Positions 39,645 through 52,974 are shown, counted from the stretch's first letter. The stretch is 64,000 nucleotides of DNA from Ectocarpus siliculosus (GCA_000310025.1 FN649751.1:316245-380244); one strand, 5' to 3'. Notes: generated from the sequence alone by a model not told the origin. A program made the numbers and translations.

Positions 39645-42403
39645 CTACAGCTGTCCCCCGGCAGCCACCGAATCCCGCCGCTCGCTGAGCAGGGAGGTCA
39701 AGGTGTTGTACTGCAGCGGCGCTATGCTGAAGTCCGCAATCTTACCCTTGGAGCCAGAAAAGATCTGGGGGGGTGCAGAGCGGAGAGCGGGAGAGTGACA
39801 AGAAAGTGGGCGGGTAAGCGAACGGCCATGGCAACATCGAGGCCACCAGTTATTGTTTTTTTGGCGGACGGGTCAAGTATATTCGCGGGACCCCGCTGTG
39901 GGCTGTACGGCACGGACAACTTCCCCGAACAGCTAGCTCGGAGAGCAACCTGGCTGGAAGAGAGAAGACGTCTTGCACTACTGTGGAAGTACTGTAACAA
40001 CCGACACAATTGACTCCGAGATATTGGGATCTTTCGCAAAGATGGAGATATTGGGATCTTTCCTAAAGATGGGAATGGAATCGCCCCGCGACGCAGACGC
40101 CTGCATTGGGAAACGAGCATGCGACATGGGGGACCTGCAGACTTTGGGCCTTGGTATCAAGATCTGAGGGCGGGGAGCTGGGGTATACACCAAATGGGGA
40201 ATGGAAGCATAAATTATGTGGTACGTGAATTCTCGTCGTTCTCCGCGTTTTCGTAACTGCCACGACTAAGGGTCTCTAGCCAGAATTTGAGGGGCAACCG
40301 TCGGTTTCGAAGCAGAGTCGGAAACACACGTGACGGCCTTGGGTTGGGTTCGTAGCGAACGGTACACGCTTGCTGGACACGGAGAGGGCTCTGAAAAGAT
40401 AGACGCGTGCGGGCTCTCTCTTCAAGATGATCGAAATTGCAGCTTTGGCCGGTTTGTAGGAAACGAAACAATCGCCGTATAAAATGTCCTCCAAAACATT
40501 AAACATTGCTGAGTAAACAGTAATGAAATCAGAAGCCATTATTTTGCAGCTCGGTCGCTTCCACTGACAGCATTGCAAGCACGGATGCACGGCTCCTGGC
40601 TCAAGAAGGCAACTACATTGTAGACTCTAGGATCTCAGAAAGGCGGCTCATGGATTCAAAGTTGTCAACACACGAGGCAGCCCGCTCATCACAGCATACT
40701 GTCGGCTGTACACGGGTCGTCTAGTGTGTCTAGGCCTCATCCCAACTCATTTGGACGGATTGTGTCACCGTCCCCTCGGTATGTTTGTTCTACTTGTAGA
40801 TCATACACGCAAACGAAAAGCCGGGGCCACACAAACGGAAGGCCCCGTAGCATTGAATACTCACATCAGAGAGACAACTAATTGAAATGCTGATGAAACT
40901 ACAAGGGTAACGGTTCCGATTTGTGGAAGGGATCGATCGGGTTGTCTTTAACAGCGCCAAGAACTCGAAATAGTATCAGCAGTACCTGCACGTGGGGAAC
41001 CGACTTGATGCCCATCCTCTTGCACAGCTGCCGGTTGCTGTCGAAGCACACGTCAGCGAAGGTGACCTGCTTGTTGTCCATGTCGCCAAACTCAGCCGCG
41101 GTCTGCCTGAACCTCCCCTCCACCGCCCTCGAAGCGTCGCACAGGATGGCGTGGAACTTGACCACGACGAGACCATCCGAAGCCAGCAGTTTCGTCAGCT
41201 CCGCCTCGTTCTTGACGGTCTTTGGGGCGGGGGGGGCGGGGTTCGGCCGAAATTGTCGGTTATCCCAGACCCACTGCTTGGTTGGGTTTGCAAGTAAGAG
41301 GTGGCAAAATGGGTAAGAAAAATACTTCATTTGGACGAGGAGGAAATAAACCAATCGCGAGCGATTTGATTGGAGGACGAGCACCTCTGGAGGGTATCGG
41401 GGGTATGTAGTAGTCCCAACATGCAGAACCAACATGATATGTCTTTTCAAATGGAGCCCGCTGCTGGGCGTGAAGAAGCGAGGATATCTTGTTGGATTGA
41501 CACGGTAAAAAAGTATCTAGACTGGAAGGCACTCTGGTCCGAATATCTCTGGACAGAGTAATACATTCCCAACTTGGGCTTGAGCTGCAACTTTGTACTG
41601 AATCCTTCTCTCGCGAACCAAACGTTCAACATTACAAAATAAGCGCCGCAATAAACAATCTTTCAACGTTGTACGTCCTTCTGTGTGACCCCGGCTGCTG
41701 ATACAAAAACATCTATGAGTACATAGGAGAAGGTATTTCTGCATACCGAGAAAAGCCGCGCCCAGCAGAGTGATGCGACTAGACGGAACGCATGTGCATA
41801 TGCATAGATACAATTACAGAGAGAGACGAATCGAAGGACAAGTCTTCGTTTTTTTCGCGGCGGAACCAACCAGCCCATTTTGTATTTTGTATTTTTGGCG
41901 ATCCTGCACCGGCAAATCGGCAAAACCTGGACTGCCGTATTTACCAATGTCCGCCGCAAGCTCGGGAGAACGAGCTACACATCCACTCGCCCTCTTAAGA
42001 CTGCAAAGCCTTCCCCACGAGGACACCACCGATCCTCAGCATACCCATCGAATCGGCAGCACGGATGCGTTCGCCCACCAATAATTTTGCAGACTTGCGT
42101 GACACACCACCAATAGAGCCGGTACCTGCATCAGCTGGCTCACCCCCAGACCCCAGACCAATCTTCTCCAAAAATACGCTCAATACGGACGCTTACCTCA
42201 ACAACATCCGTGGGCGCATCTGCTGCTTTGTCGTTGTGCCACAACTCCGTGGTCTCTCGGTAGGCCCCCGGGAGCGGGGAGCGGACGTTGGAGCAAGGGG
42301 ACGCTGCGCTGATGGCGCCGCTGGTGAGCTTGGCAGCCACCGTCCGCTGGCCTTGGCGCGAAGCCCTCACGGCGGCACGTCCCGCGATCGTCGAAGCAAG
42401 CAT
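39645..42403 (-). CDS. Thioredoxin-fold protein with monothiol CxxS-type site
   Basis: Exons in order of translation: 42403-42197, 41273-40986, 39764-39645, each in phase 0, giving about 204 residues. Residues 1-69 are rich in Arg, Ala and Ser and nearly free of acidic residues at the start (MLASTIAGRAAVRASRQGQR), like a mitochondrial presequence; no plastid ASAF-type signal is seen. The thioredoxin fold follows: VVVKFHAILCDAS at the active site (about residue 114), then ADVCFDSNRQLCKRMGIKSVPHVQ with the cis-proline loop, then IFSGSKGKIADF. The usual WCGPC is replaced by LCDAS, leaving one cysteine. Such proteins usually act in mixed disulphides or glutathionylation rather than as full dithiol reductants; this function is inferred. 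The start lies 497 bases from the retrotransposon at 42900. Confidence 0.78.
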
Positions 42404-42899
42404 GCTGATACTGATTGGCTGACCTCGACGCAGGACGGGGTTGCTTGAGAGCTGACTCGTGCCTGCTGCGGTTGGCGAGCATGAAGGAGAAGGGGCAGCA
42501 GCGTCACAAGACGAGACACCAGTATAGACTACTCGTTTCAGAAGAACTCTCGTTTGGATCGCACAGTTCAGCCCGGCAGATCGATGCTTACAATTCTCCG
42601 TCTTCGGCAAGACAGCACGCTATGCGTGCCTGCCTCTCTCTCTCTCTCTCCTACATACATACAACTCATCGCGCTTTCTGCGCGCACGGCCATCAATCCC
42701 ACCTGAGGTCTTACCTAGGTAGCGTGTTTCCGGGAATGGGAAGATGTAGTGTGAGTGGGAGACTGGGTGGGCCGGTGGCGCGGCACGCGGCGGAACAACA
42801 AGTAAACGGGGGTGCACTCTATATTGAGGTTGACGTGTACAGCGTGACGACCAGGCAGCAGTTGGCCAATAGGCTCGAAGATGAAAAACATGGTACCGC
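42404..42899. promoter_or_regulatory. 5' flank of the thioredoxin-like gene
   Basis: These 496 bases between the start codon and the retrotransposon insertion are presumably the promoter and 5' UTR. A short CT repeat lies at 42632-42649. No specific element is identified. Confidence 0.35.
42895..42899 (+). repeat. Target-site duplication ACCGC, left
   Basis: ACCGC directly precedes the left LTR and recurs directly after the right LTR at 53505-53509. The five-base length is typical of Copia integration. Confidence 0.93.
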
Positions 42900-43421
42900 T
42901 GTTGAGTAGCTTTGTGCGTGGGTGCCTCGGCGCGGGGTCCCGTAGTGGGAAACAAAAGGTGCCAGCAGCTGGGTACTGCCAACGGTCAAAATGTAGAAAC
43001 TATCCGCGGGCGTGAAAGCCCTTCTACGTGGTGGAGCGTGGAAGCTCGTGTATAATATAGTTGTGGCGTGGAAGCCGGGTGGCGTGGTGGCCCTGATGTA
43101 AAGGTATATTTAGGGACGTGGGAGTCCTGAAGGCGTGGAAGCCGGGTTGGCGTGATAGCCGGAGTATGGGCGTGGAAGCCGGGGTTGGCGTGAGAGCCGG
43201 AAAAAGGACTTGATTATACACAGAAAAAGGAAGTGAGGAACCACAAGCCACGCACACAAATTCCGTTGTAGACACCCATACCCTCAAACCTGCAATATGT
43301 GATAAAGTTGGTACCACCAAATCTAATCCATAGCAACCATTGAACCCCCAAACTCCCCGCTCCATCTGCTCGGGAAATTCTTGCTCGCAATAATCTGTTG
43401 ATGCTGTGAGTACATCCAACA
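42900..43421 (-). repeat. Left LTR (3' LTR of the minus-strand element)
   Basis: 522 bp, TG...CA ends. Beside it at 43422-43430 is the polypurine tract, TAGGGGGGC in element sense. It contains nine small hairpins at 43008-43198, identical to those of the right LTR. Confidence 0.93.
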
Positions 43422-43948
43422 GCCCCCCTACTCGCTGCATTGGCAAGATTACACCCGGACTCATTTAACTACCTTACACATGCATACCCTCTTATACCAA
43501 ATACCTGAACGCAAGGCTTAGTGATTAACATTCCATCCATCTCATGCTTCGTCTTCGCCAAAACACCATGACCATTAAACCCGAAACAAAACTCGTTAGA
43601 ACTCCAACCGGTTTGAAACTCTTCTCCTAACCATTAAACCAGAAACACTGCAGAGATTATCCATCGGTCACCCTGGAATTCAACATCGTAGAAAATCCTC
43701 AGAAATAGCAATTCAATAGAATCGCACAAACGCAAAAAAACAAAACAAAAATAAAGACTCCAGGATCTGCTCATTCATTTAGAATTTCAATCGGATAGAA
43801 AGTATTCCCAACCAACCATTAAAACAGAAATACCAAATATAATGTCAATCGGCCATTCTTGAATTCAAACTCGTAGAAAATCAACTCCTCATATACTCAA
43901 ATCGAAAGAATCACACAAACAAAAACACAACACAAAAAACTCCGGGAC

Positions 43949-46900
43949 TGCTCAATTTAAGTTCATCACGTAGTCCCTGTGGAACACAAAATCCCTCTCA
44001 GGTAGCGCCTTCGTGAGGAAGTCAGCATGCTGGTACTGCGACGCTACATGAATGATCTCTACCTCCTTCTCATCTACCAGTTGTCTGAGGAAGTGATGCC
44101 GCACGTCGATGTGCTTCGAGTTGGAATTCGAGATCGGGTGTTTTGCGATCTGGAGAGCACCCTCGTTATCCTCGTACAGTGGAATGCACGGCCGCAACTC
44201 CTTCGGCAACATAAAGCGCCAAACCTGCCTCAAAAAAAGAATCTCCTTCCCCATGTCCGCCATCGCCACGTACTCTGCCTGCGTGGTGGACAAAGTCACA
44301 CACTTCTGAGTCTTGGAAAACCATGCTATCGCTCCCCCCGCACACATTACTACTCCCCCTGAAACCGACCTACGATCCGCCGCACGCGAGGCGTAATCCG
44401 CGTCGACGAACGTGATCAAAGAAAACCCTGAAATTGTCCCCTTCTGAAAAGAAATCCCGAAAGAACTAGTCCTAACTGCATATCCTAAGATGCCAAGTGC
44501 AGCCTTCCAGTGGATCAACTTGGGTGCACTACAGTACCTCGCTACTGCCCTCACCGCATTCGCGATATCCGGCCTAGTCAACAAAGCTATCCATAGCAAC
44601 GAACCAATCAGCGCGCGAAATGGGTGCTCTACGCTCGGCTCATTCACATCAAAGTCCCAAAGTCTCCAAGTCGTGGGCAAAGGAATGCTTCCGCCCCACT
44701 CCACACCATATCTCTCTCCCAACTCCTTGGTGTATGTCTCCTGCGAAATCGTCAATCTACCTGCCTCTCTGTCCCTCTCGTAATAGCAACCAGAGTACCA
44801 CTGCAACTCCCCCAGAGACTTCACCGGTACGTAATCGCCCAGGTCCTTCCCAAATTGATCACACCTCTCCTTCGTCCCCACTGCAAAAATATCATCTACG
44901 TGTACTACTAGAATCAACACTACTTCCCCCCCTTCGACTAAGCGAAAAACACATGAATCGGCCATGCACTGCTCGAAACCCAAAGCCAAAAGACACTTCT
45001 TCAGCAACGCGTACCACTCCCTAGATGCCTGCCTCAAACCGTAAAGGCTCTTGTTCAACTGCACAATCTTCCCCGACAACGCACCACATCCTTCCGGCAA
45101 TCGCATGAAAATGTCTTCCTTGAGAGGGGCCCTCACAAACGCCTGATCGATATCGAAATGACACAACTCCAAGTCAAGCTCACACGCCAAAGCTGCCAAC
45201 ATACGAACACTAGACGAAGCTACTGTGGGAGCATACAAATCACCAAAGTCAATGTACTCCTTCTGCATATCTCCTCTTGCAACAAGTCTGGTTTTGGCCT
45301 TCGTAGGAAAGCCGAACGCATCTACCTTCCAATCAAACACAAACTTCGACTTGATACAATTACCGATTGGTTGCTAGGGTCCAACAACCTTGAATGCATC
45401 TGCTTCTAGCAACCCAAACACCTCTCTCTTCGTTGCGTCCATGAACTGGGTGCTGTGCACGCTCTCCTTCGCCTCCTTGAATGTCTGGGGAACCCTGAGG
45501 TCCTTGGCGTGGCAGCGCGGCATGTCGGGACGCAGAAGGGGTGGCTCCATCTCAGAGATAGCCGAATCGAGGTCGTCGCGCGTCGCAAGACGCGCCATGA
45601 GCCCGAGCGGAACGCCCCGCTCAGAGGGACCGATCGACCATCCATACCCCACGCGTCCCTTCTCGCCCGTGTCCCCCTTAGGCAGGATGCCCTTGCTTCC
45701 TCCCGCGTCCCCACTCCGAGCTCGCTGCTCCCCTCCGCCCCCCCTGCTCATCATCCCCCTCCAATCCTGGCCGGAGCATCGTCTTCCCGTTCATGACTCG
45801 CCGAGCATCCAGCATGGAGAGGAGGACATCTTCGTTCGCCTGAGCCAGCAACCCCATGGTGATCTCGGAAGGAGGGAGAGGAGTACTGACGGCCTCGTTC
45901 GGCAGAGATGGGAACTGCCGGTCCTCCGAAAGAGTAGAGAGCTGCTGCTGTGACATGGCGCGCGCATCTCCCCTCGTGCGTCCTCGGACCCGAAGGTCTC
46001 CCTTCTCGCCCAGCTGTCTCGAAGCATGGGGCGTCAGGGGCGTGGCGTACCCCGGTGCGGTCGGCGGCGGTCTGGTCAGCCTGGTTTGGCGTGGTTGCGG
46101 CGCTCTTCTTGGCGGGGACTGTTCAGCCTCGATGGGTGAGGACGACCATTCCGGGAGCGGCGGCGATATCGACGACGACGGCGACGACCCAGCAGCGGCA
46201 GCAGCAGCAGAGGACGGNNNNNNNNNNNNNNNNNNNNNNNNNNNNNNNNNNNNNNNNNNNNNNNNNNNNNNNNNNNNNNNNNNNNNNNNNNNNNNNNNNN
46301 NNNNNNNNNNNNNNNNNNNNNNNNNNNNNNNNNNNNNNNNNNNNNNNNNNNNNNNNNNNNNNNNNNNNNNNNNNNNNNNNNNNNNNNNNNNNNNNNNNNN
46401 NNNNNNNNNNNNNNNNNNNNNNNNNNNNNNNNNNNNNNNNNNNNNNNNNNNNNNNNNNNNNNNNNNNNNNNNNNNNNNNNNNNNNNNNNNNNNNNNNNNN
46501 NNNNNNNNNNNNNNNNNNNNNNNNNNNNNNNNNNNNNNNNNNNNNNNNNNNNNNNNNNNNNNNNNNNNNNNNNNNNNNNNNNNNNNNNNNNNNNNNNNNN
46601 NNNNNNNNNNNNNNNNNNNNNNNNNNNNNNNNNNNNNNNNNNNNNNNNNNNNNNNNNNNNNNNNNNNNNNNNNNNNNNNNNNNNNNNNNNNNNNNNNNNN
46701 NNNNNNNNNNNNNNNNNNNNNNNNNNNNNNNNNNNNNNNNNNNNNNNNNNNNNNNNNNNNNNNNNNNNNNNNNNNNNNNNNNNNNNNNNNNNNNNNNNNN
46801 NNNNNNNNNNNNNNNNNNNNNNNNNNNNNNNNNNNNNNNNNNNNNNNNNNNNNNNNNNNNNNNNNNNNNNNNNNNNNNNNNNNNNNNNNNNNNNNNNNNN

Positions 46901-47880
46901 NNNNNNNNNNNNNNNNNNNNNNNNNNNNNNNNNNNNNNNNNNNNNNNNNNNNNNNNNNNNNNNNNNNNNNNNNNNNNNNNNNNNNNNNNNNNNNNNNNNN
47001 NNNNNNNNNNNNNNNNNNNNNNNNNNNNNNNNNNNNNNNNNNNNNNNNNNNNNNNNNNNNNNNNNNNNNNNNNNNNNNNNNNNNNNNNNNNNNNNNNNNN
47101 NNNNNNNNNNNNNNNNNNNNNNNNNNNNNNNNTTCTTGCCGGTGTAGAGCTCCTGCGGCGAGGCACCCCCTGCGTTGGAAGGAGATGCAGACTGGTTCAG
47201 CTTCTGCGCGGCGTCTTTTGCGGACTCCGCCCAGAGCTCGTCGCCCCGAACGCTCAGCCCGCGGATACGAGAAAATCCAGCGGGGCCAAGTATCTCTTGG
47301 GCAGCGCGGCGAGACGCCTTGCCGACCTTGAGGCACCTCTGGATGGCGCTCTCGACGACGCCGTTGTACTGCTGCACGCCGGGAGGGGAGTACTCGATCG
47401 CGATCCCCATGCTGGCACAGAACTCCTTGAAGTCGCCGCTGGTCCAGAGGGCGTCACAGTCGCCCCGGACGCACTTGATCGCGGTGCCAGCCTTGTGGGC
47501 GGCGTCCACGACCATGCGCTTGAAGACCGCCAACGCCTCCGACTTCCGCCGCATGGCATAGCAGACGATCCAGCCCGTGGCGGCGTCCACACCGAAGAGC
47601 ATGTAGTGGTTGCCGCCGATGGTCGCCGTGTACCCGCCGCACATGTCGATGTGGAACATGTCGTTCGGCGCCCTCTTGCCGCGGTATCCGCCCCCCTGCT
47701 TCGGCACCGGTGCCCTCGTCCCCCGCGCCGGCAAGCACCACCGGCAGCTGTCCATTGTGCCCGTGAGGGTGATTAAGAAAGTGGCTGCTGTGTCTGCGCG
47801 AATAAGACGGCTGGAGGAGATGGACGAAGACCTCCGCGGGGACCAGGGACTAGTTCCTCTCCCCACGGGGAAGACAACGG
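43949..47880 (-). mobile_element. Copia pol region: integrase, RT, RNase H
   Basis: Minus strand, in Copia order. The integrase core is at about 47750-47133 (HIDMCGGYTA, then DAATGW, then GVQQYNGVVES with the third catalytic residue), preceded by a possible remnant of the zinc finger (CRWC). After the gap come a linker and RT plus RNase H at 45340-43952 (RLVARGDMQKEY, FDIDQAFVRAPL, HVDDIFAVG, FVDADYAS, STTQAEYVA). It is largely open, with few breaks outside the gap. The protease and most of the upstream part are not present on this strand. Confidence 0.88.
46218..47132. other. Assembly gap (915 N) inside pol
   Basis: The gap interrupts the retrotransposon pol region between the integrase core and the linker. 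Long frames reported across it on either strand are artefacts of the N run. Confidence 0.97.
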
Positions 47881-47899
47881 GGGGGAAGGACGAGGTTCG

Positions 47900-49150
47900 T
47901 TGAACCTCCCCGATGTGGACCAGCAGGGAGGAACGAAAGCAGCCGCGGATGGAGGGGAACAAGATCCAACTATCGCCCTTGTCGACCTCCTCCGCCGGGT
48001 TGCCAACTTCGCCTCCCAGACTCCGGGACATGACGTCCGCTCAGGCACGTCTAGTTCCCAGCCCATAGAGTTGAAGCTGAGAGAGAGAGTCGAAGTACCT
48101 GAGTGGAATGATGCTTTCTTGAAGGATCGAAGTGTGACTGTCGCGTTCCGAATTTTTACGAGTTGTTTCTCAGGGTGGATGGATGCAGAGGGTCTTGAAG
48201 AGATCATGAGAGGAGAAGAGATTCCTGTGGGTTCGTTGCACGTCGATAAGACTTGGTTGCGGCAGAGGTATGGCGATGAAAGTGTTCGAAAGGCCACGAG
48301 AGTCTGGATGTGCTTGATCACGAAAATCAACGTTCAACCTATACTAGACCAGATACTAGCTTCAGAGAGTCCACAAGCAGGGTGGAGAGTGTTTCAGTCC
48401 TACTACACTACAAACAGGACGCATGAGAGAGAAATCCTGGACGGCACTTGGAACTGCCTTAGACAGAAGCATGGAGAGACTCTGGTCGACTACTGGGGAA
48501 GGGCGAATACTGTGTGGATGCAATTACAGTCTTGTGGGGACAATCGAGAGGAGACGTTAATGTCGAGACACTTTGCACGTGGCTTGCTCCCAATGTACGA
48601 CGATGTCAAAGACCGTATTCTGTTCCACCCCATGCTTTCGAGAGGTACTCTGGAAGAGACGCTGAGGCTGGTCGAGCACGAGCAGAGGATCAAACGGAGG
48701 TGTGGGGAGGGGATCGAGGACACGAGGCATGCGCCCGTCGCTGCCGGCGCAGGCCGGGACGGCGGCATGAGGAGAGCAGCTGCTGCGGGAGCGGATGGCG
48801 GACCATCTCATGAGCAGAGAGGTGCCTTCTTCTGCCAGGTTCACGGAGCGAACTCCTCCCACAACACCCCAGACTGCCATAAACTTCGCAAGGACTTCTT
48901 GTTCCACTACAACGACTTCATGGCGTTCATTCGCGAGAGGGACGGTATGCGGGGACCAGGTTTTCCTCAGGCCGGGGGGCAAGAATCGGGGCGCTTGTCG
49001 GGCGGATCATATCGAGAGCAGCTGCACCAACTCGACCAAGGGGCAAGCTGGGGTCGGGGCCGCCCGTTCTGTCCCCGTTCTGCAGGGCCCGACGCTGATG
49101 AGCAGCGAGTCTTCAACGAGGCCTTTAGCACCGCTACTCAGCCGGCGACT

Positions 49151-49200
<50 letters not shown>

Positions 49201-49480
49201 CATCGGCGCTAATCCAACGACCTCTGCCTCCTCGACGGCGACCCCCTCTCCACCTCCGGGCGACACTCCTCCAGCAAGTGGCGCCCCTCTTCGTCTCTTC
49301 CTCACACGTAGTGTGAATTCTCTAGGCGAGTCTGATTCTGTGTCTGGAAATGAGATTAGAGTTGTTAGTGATGGGGAGGTGTCTGGTGTTCCCGTTGCTG
49401 GTATGTCTGTGCCTGATGTTCCTGTGGTTCCTGTGGTGAAGCCTGCTGTGACCTTTCAAGCCCCCGGTATGGCACACTAG
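47900..49480 (+). mobile_element. Copia gag gene on the opposite strand
   Basis: An open frame of 526 codons with the Copia gag pattern: WLRQRYGDES, then QKHGETLVDYWGRANTVWMQ, then RGLLPMYDDVKDRI, then LVEHEQRIKRR. A CxxH...HxxxxxC-like cluster (CQVHGANSSHNTPDCHK) and a polyglutamine run (CAG repeat, 49153-49198) follow. It is read head to head with pol. It looks whole as a frame. No protease or integrase follows it on this strand. Confidence 0.8.
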
Positions 49481-49481
49481 G

Positions 49482-50042
49482 ATGTCAACACCCAAAGGTG
49501 GTGAGCAGTTGCAGGGAGACTCGGGGACGAGTGCGGGGATGTTTGATGCGAGGGAAGGTGTTGCGTCTAAGTGTGATGTGGCTGTGTTGGGTCGTGCCGA
49601 ACAAATGGATGTTGACGGTTTCCACCACCGCGCTGGCTACTTTCCCCAACCCGTTTTGAGTTTGACTGCCAAGCAACAAGGGAACACCCTCCCCAGGGAG
49701 TTGGGACCCGGGGCCATCGCCGCTTCGCAGCCCGCTGCCACCGCTGCGCCTTGGCCTGTAGCCGCCGCCGCCGCCGCCGCCGCCGCACCACCGCCGCTGC
49801 CGCCAAGTCCCGGGGCACCCGTGCCGCCTGCATCCTCGCCGGATGTCGCCGCGCTGCCGGACCCGCGGATGACTGCGACGAGGACTACCGCCGCTCCGCT
49901 GCCCGCCGCTGTTACTACCGCCGCGCCGTTGCCGACACGCAAATCGGTGCCGACCTCCGAGGCCGATGGACCACATCCATCTCCGACGGCGCGTATTGAA
50001 CGGCAAGCCGATGATTTGGCCTGGGATGATACGGACCGGTGA
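49482..50042 (+). mobile_element. Second open frame after gag, Ala/Pro-rich
   Basis: 186 codons starting one base after the gag stop. It is low in complexity, with Ala and Pro runs, and no domain is recognised. It may be the tail of the gag-unit coding region or chance GC-rich sequence. Confidence 0.35.
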
Positions 50043-52484
50043 GCTGGGGGAAGGCGAGCTGGGGGGCGACGAGATGGAGGGCGGTGGAGAACAGGATGTT
50101 TGGGAGGGGTGCATGTGGGAGATCAAGAACAACCTGCTGGGGGTCGCCCCTCCGAGCGGGGCACTCCGTTTGGGCTCGTGACGCGCCTTGCATCGCGCGA
50201 CGACATCGAGTCTGATCTAACAATGTGGGTTTCGTGTTTAGTTTAGTTTTTTTTGCCTTTCTTTCTGGCAGCGCGTTTTACTTTTGCACTGGTTTTTTCT
50301 TCTTTGTTGCTGTTTTTATGTACATCCAGAATCATGGGGGGGGGGATGTCATGTGTGACCATGATTCTAGAGGGCATGAACAGCAATCGATTTGTTTTTG
50401 TTTCCCCATATGAACAGCTACCTTTGCAGGGGGGCTGTCTCCATGTTTGTTAGTTGGCATTTTGATATTCGCGGAGTGTTCTTGCATGAACTCTGGAAAT
50501 GTAAGGGGTATGTTTCGGGATGTGACAGCGGGGGGCTGTCTATATGTTTGTTTAGTTTTCTATCCGTTTCGTGGACAGCAACGGCGGCACCGATTTGCGT
50601 GTGCGCACTGTTTAGTTTGGTGCTCAACGACTATACTGGAGCAAGGAGTTGGCAGGAGTGATTGTTAGGGCCTATGTGCTTTCCGAATACTCGTTTCTGT
50701 CGTCCAAGAAATTGTAACATTGTTTCGTTTGAGTTTTTGTGCCTACTCTTTGAAGCTGTTTTCCTCAGAATTGTCCGTCCCCATTCCGATGTTTTTCTGA
50801 TGCAGCGCTGCCGCTTGTTTGGTATTTGTCTGAGAATGGTTCTGTGCTGTTGACGGTTTGAGATAATTTCCAGAGAAGGATGCATCGCCCAGCGGGGATG
50901 GAAACCACGGGCAACGGCGGTTTAGTGACAGATGTATGCATGCGGGTTTGTGGATCCGGAATTGTTTTTTTGGTTGGTTTTTGGTTTTGGCTTGTTTCGG
51001 CGTTCTTTCGGATTTGATTTTGCGATTGAAATTGCACCTGCAAGAATATTTGACGGCATGAAGGCTGCGTTGAAACTGTTCAGAAAGGATCATGATGATG
51101 GAATAGGGTTATTGGTTTGAATCCTTGCGGCCATGTCGCGAAGGCCGCTACTATGGTTGTGCTTGTTGTTTTTGTTTTTTCCTTCTGCGTGTGGCATTTT
51201 TTTTAGGTAGAAGGCTCTATCTACATTGTTGTTGTCCCCTGTGTGTTTGGCGCGCCTCTCCATGTACCATCGGCCAGGGGTAACCCCTCTATTTATATAA
51301 AATGCTATGTCTTCGATGCTGTTGTCAATTGTCATTGGGGGGGGAATTGGTGTGTCATGACAATTAACTACAGCAATGTTACGAAGAATGGAATGTTTCG
51401 TCTGTTTTCGATGTTCGATTTGCAGAGTTCGGGATTTGACAATGCAGGTTGCGATTTTGGGGTTGTTTCCAGTACCCAAATGTCACAAGATGCGTTTATC
51501 AAGTAGAGGGTTGATCCCTTCACGTCTGGTGTTCGGAGAAGGGGGGCCGCAGCCAGACATGCATGGGTAGGGTATGCAGGAAGAAAATAAAAGGTATTGT
51601 AGGAAACTGAACGAACGGAGGTTTGTTTGTGTTTGAGGAAAAATAATGAAAGAAGAAGGGGGGCCTATCTTTGTAGCACTCCATGACTCCAATGTACCTC
51701 GCGCTGTCAACCACGCAGGCAGGGCACGTAGCGATGTCACATGTTTCAAGGAGATTTTGTTTCTGAGGCAGGTTTGGTGTTGCTCCCATGTTGCTGAGGT
51801 ATTCTGGTTTGTAATTTCATCGTGTTTGTTGGACATTGAATTCAAGATTGGCCGATAGAAAATACTCGAAAGAAAGGGTTTTTTTGTATTAATGGTCTTC
51901 GTGTTGTTATGAGGATGAGGTATTATTGTGGAGTCGAGCATTTTTGTGCAATCATGATTCTTGTGCTACGTGTGGATTTGAAGTCTCCTCGGAAAGTGAT
52001 TTGTCCCGGACGGTGTTGGATGTGTTTGCATTTGTGTTCGTTTTCATTTGTTCCTGATATAACCCATTGCGGTTGTTTCCACGATTTGAGTTTTGGATGA
52101 TTTGATATTGGGAATTTGAAATTCATGAGCGACCGATGGAAATTGTTGGTGGTGTTCCTGGTTTAATGGTTTGGAACCGATGGGAATTGCAATCAAGTGT
52201 TTCTGGTTTAATGGTTTTTAGTGAATGTTTTGATTTTTGGAGATTCTGGATACAATGGAGACCGATGGAGATTCTGGTAGTAGGTGTTTCTGGTTCGTTT
52301 GCGACAAATGGAAGTTCGAACTAGTCTCTCTGGTTTAATGGTTTATGGTTGTTGCAAGAGGATGGGAGGAGAAACGACTGTTGCACAATGACATTGATTT
52401 CTGGAGTTTTTGGGATGGGTTTCGTGTGATGCATAATATAAGCAAGTTCGGGTATAATCTTGACAATGCAGCGAGCAGGGGGGC
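50043..52484 (+). mobile_element. Noncoding 3' region of the plus-strand unit
   Basis: About 2.4 kb, T/G-rich, with no pol remnant. At 52140-52345 several copies of a phrase like GTTTCTGGTTTAATGGTT recur. The same phrase in reverse complement occurs at 43570-43830, between pol and the left LTR. Both units therefore share their 3' noncoding region. A polypurine tract (AGGGGGGC) ends at 52484. Confidence 0.7.
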
Positions 52485-52974
52485 TGTTGGATGTACTCAC
52501 AGCATTGACAGATTATTGCAACCGAGGAATGTTCCTAGAAGATGGAGCGGGGGATTTTGGGGGTTCCGCAGTTGTAATAAATTGGGGGAATGGTGGTACC
52601 ATCTTTGCCACATATTATTGTTTTCTGGGTATGCGTGTCAGCAACGGTGTTGGCCACGTGCCCTTGATTTATTCATCTTCCTTTTTCCCGGCTATCACGC
52701 CCTGGGCTATCACGCCCGTGCCCATACTACCTATCCACCATCTATCACGCTGCCAGGCTTTCACGCCTCTAGGCTATCACGCCATCACAACAGCTATCAC
52801 AGCACCAGCGTCAACACATCAGAGCTATCACGCTCCGGAACATCATAGATGCGGCGGGTTACCACACACACCCGTGGGCAGTTTACTGTATTTTATCGTT
52901 GCCGGCAAACTCGCCGCGCGGTTCTTTTATTTTTGCCGTCTACAACTGCGCCGGGCGCACCAAGCCACCCAACA
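52485..52974 (+). repeat. Third LTR, inverted and divergent
   Basis: 490 bp starting TGTTGGATGTACTCACAGCA and ending CCAACA on the plus strand, preceded by the family's polypurine tract. It is clearly related to the outer LTRs in its first ~200 bases but diverged afterwards. It has its own set of hairpins (52690-52835). It is the 3' LTR of the gag-bearing unit; no matching 5' LTR is present. Confidence 0.85.

Noticed and set aside
42995-43464. Open frame read from inside the left LTR
   Set aside because: It is LTR sequence; the same frame occurs in the right LTR and reflects the hairpin repeats, not a protein.
45856-47776. Very long plus-strand frames across the pol gap
   Set aside because: They exist only because the 915 N are read as open; the real coding signal here is the minus-strand pol.
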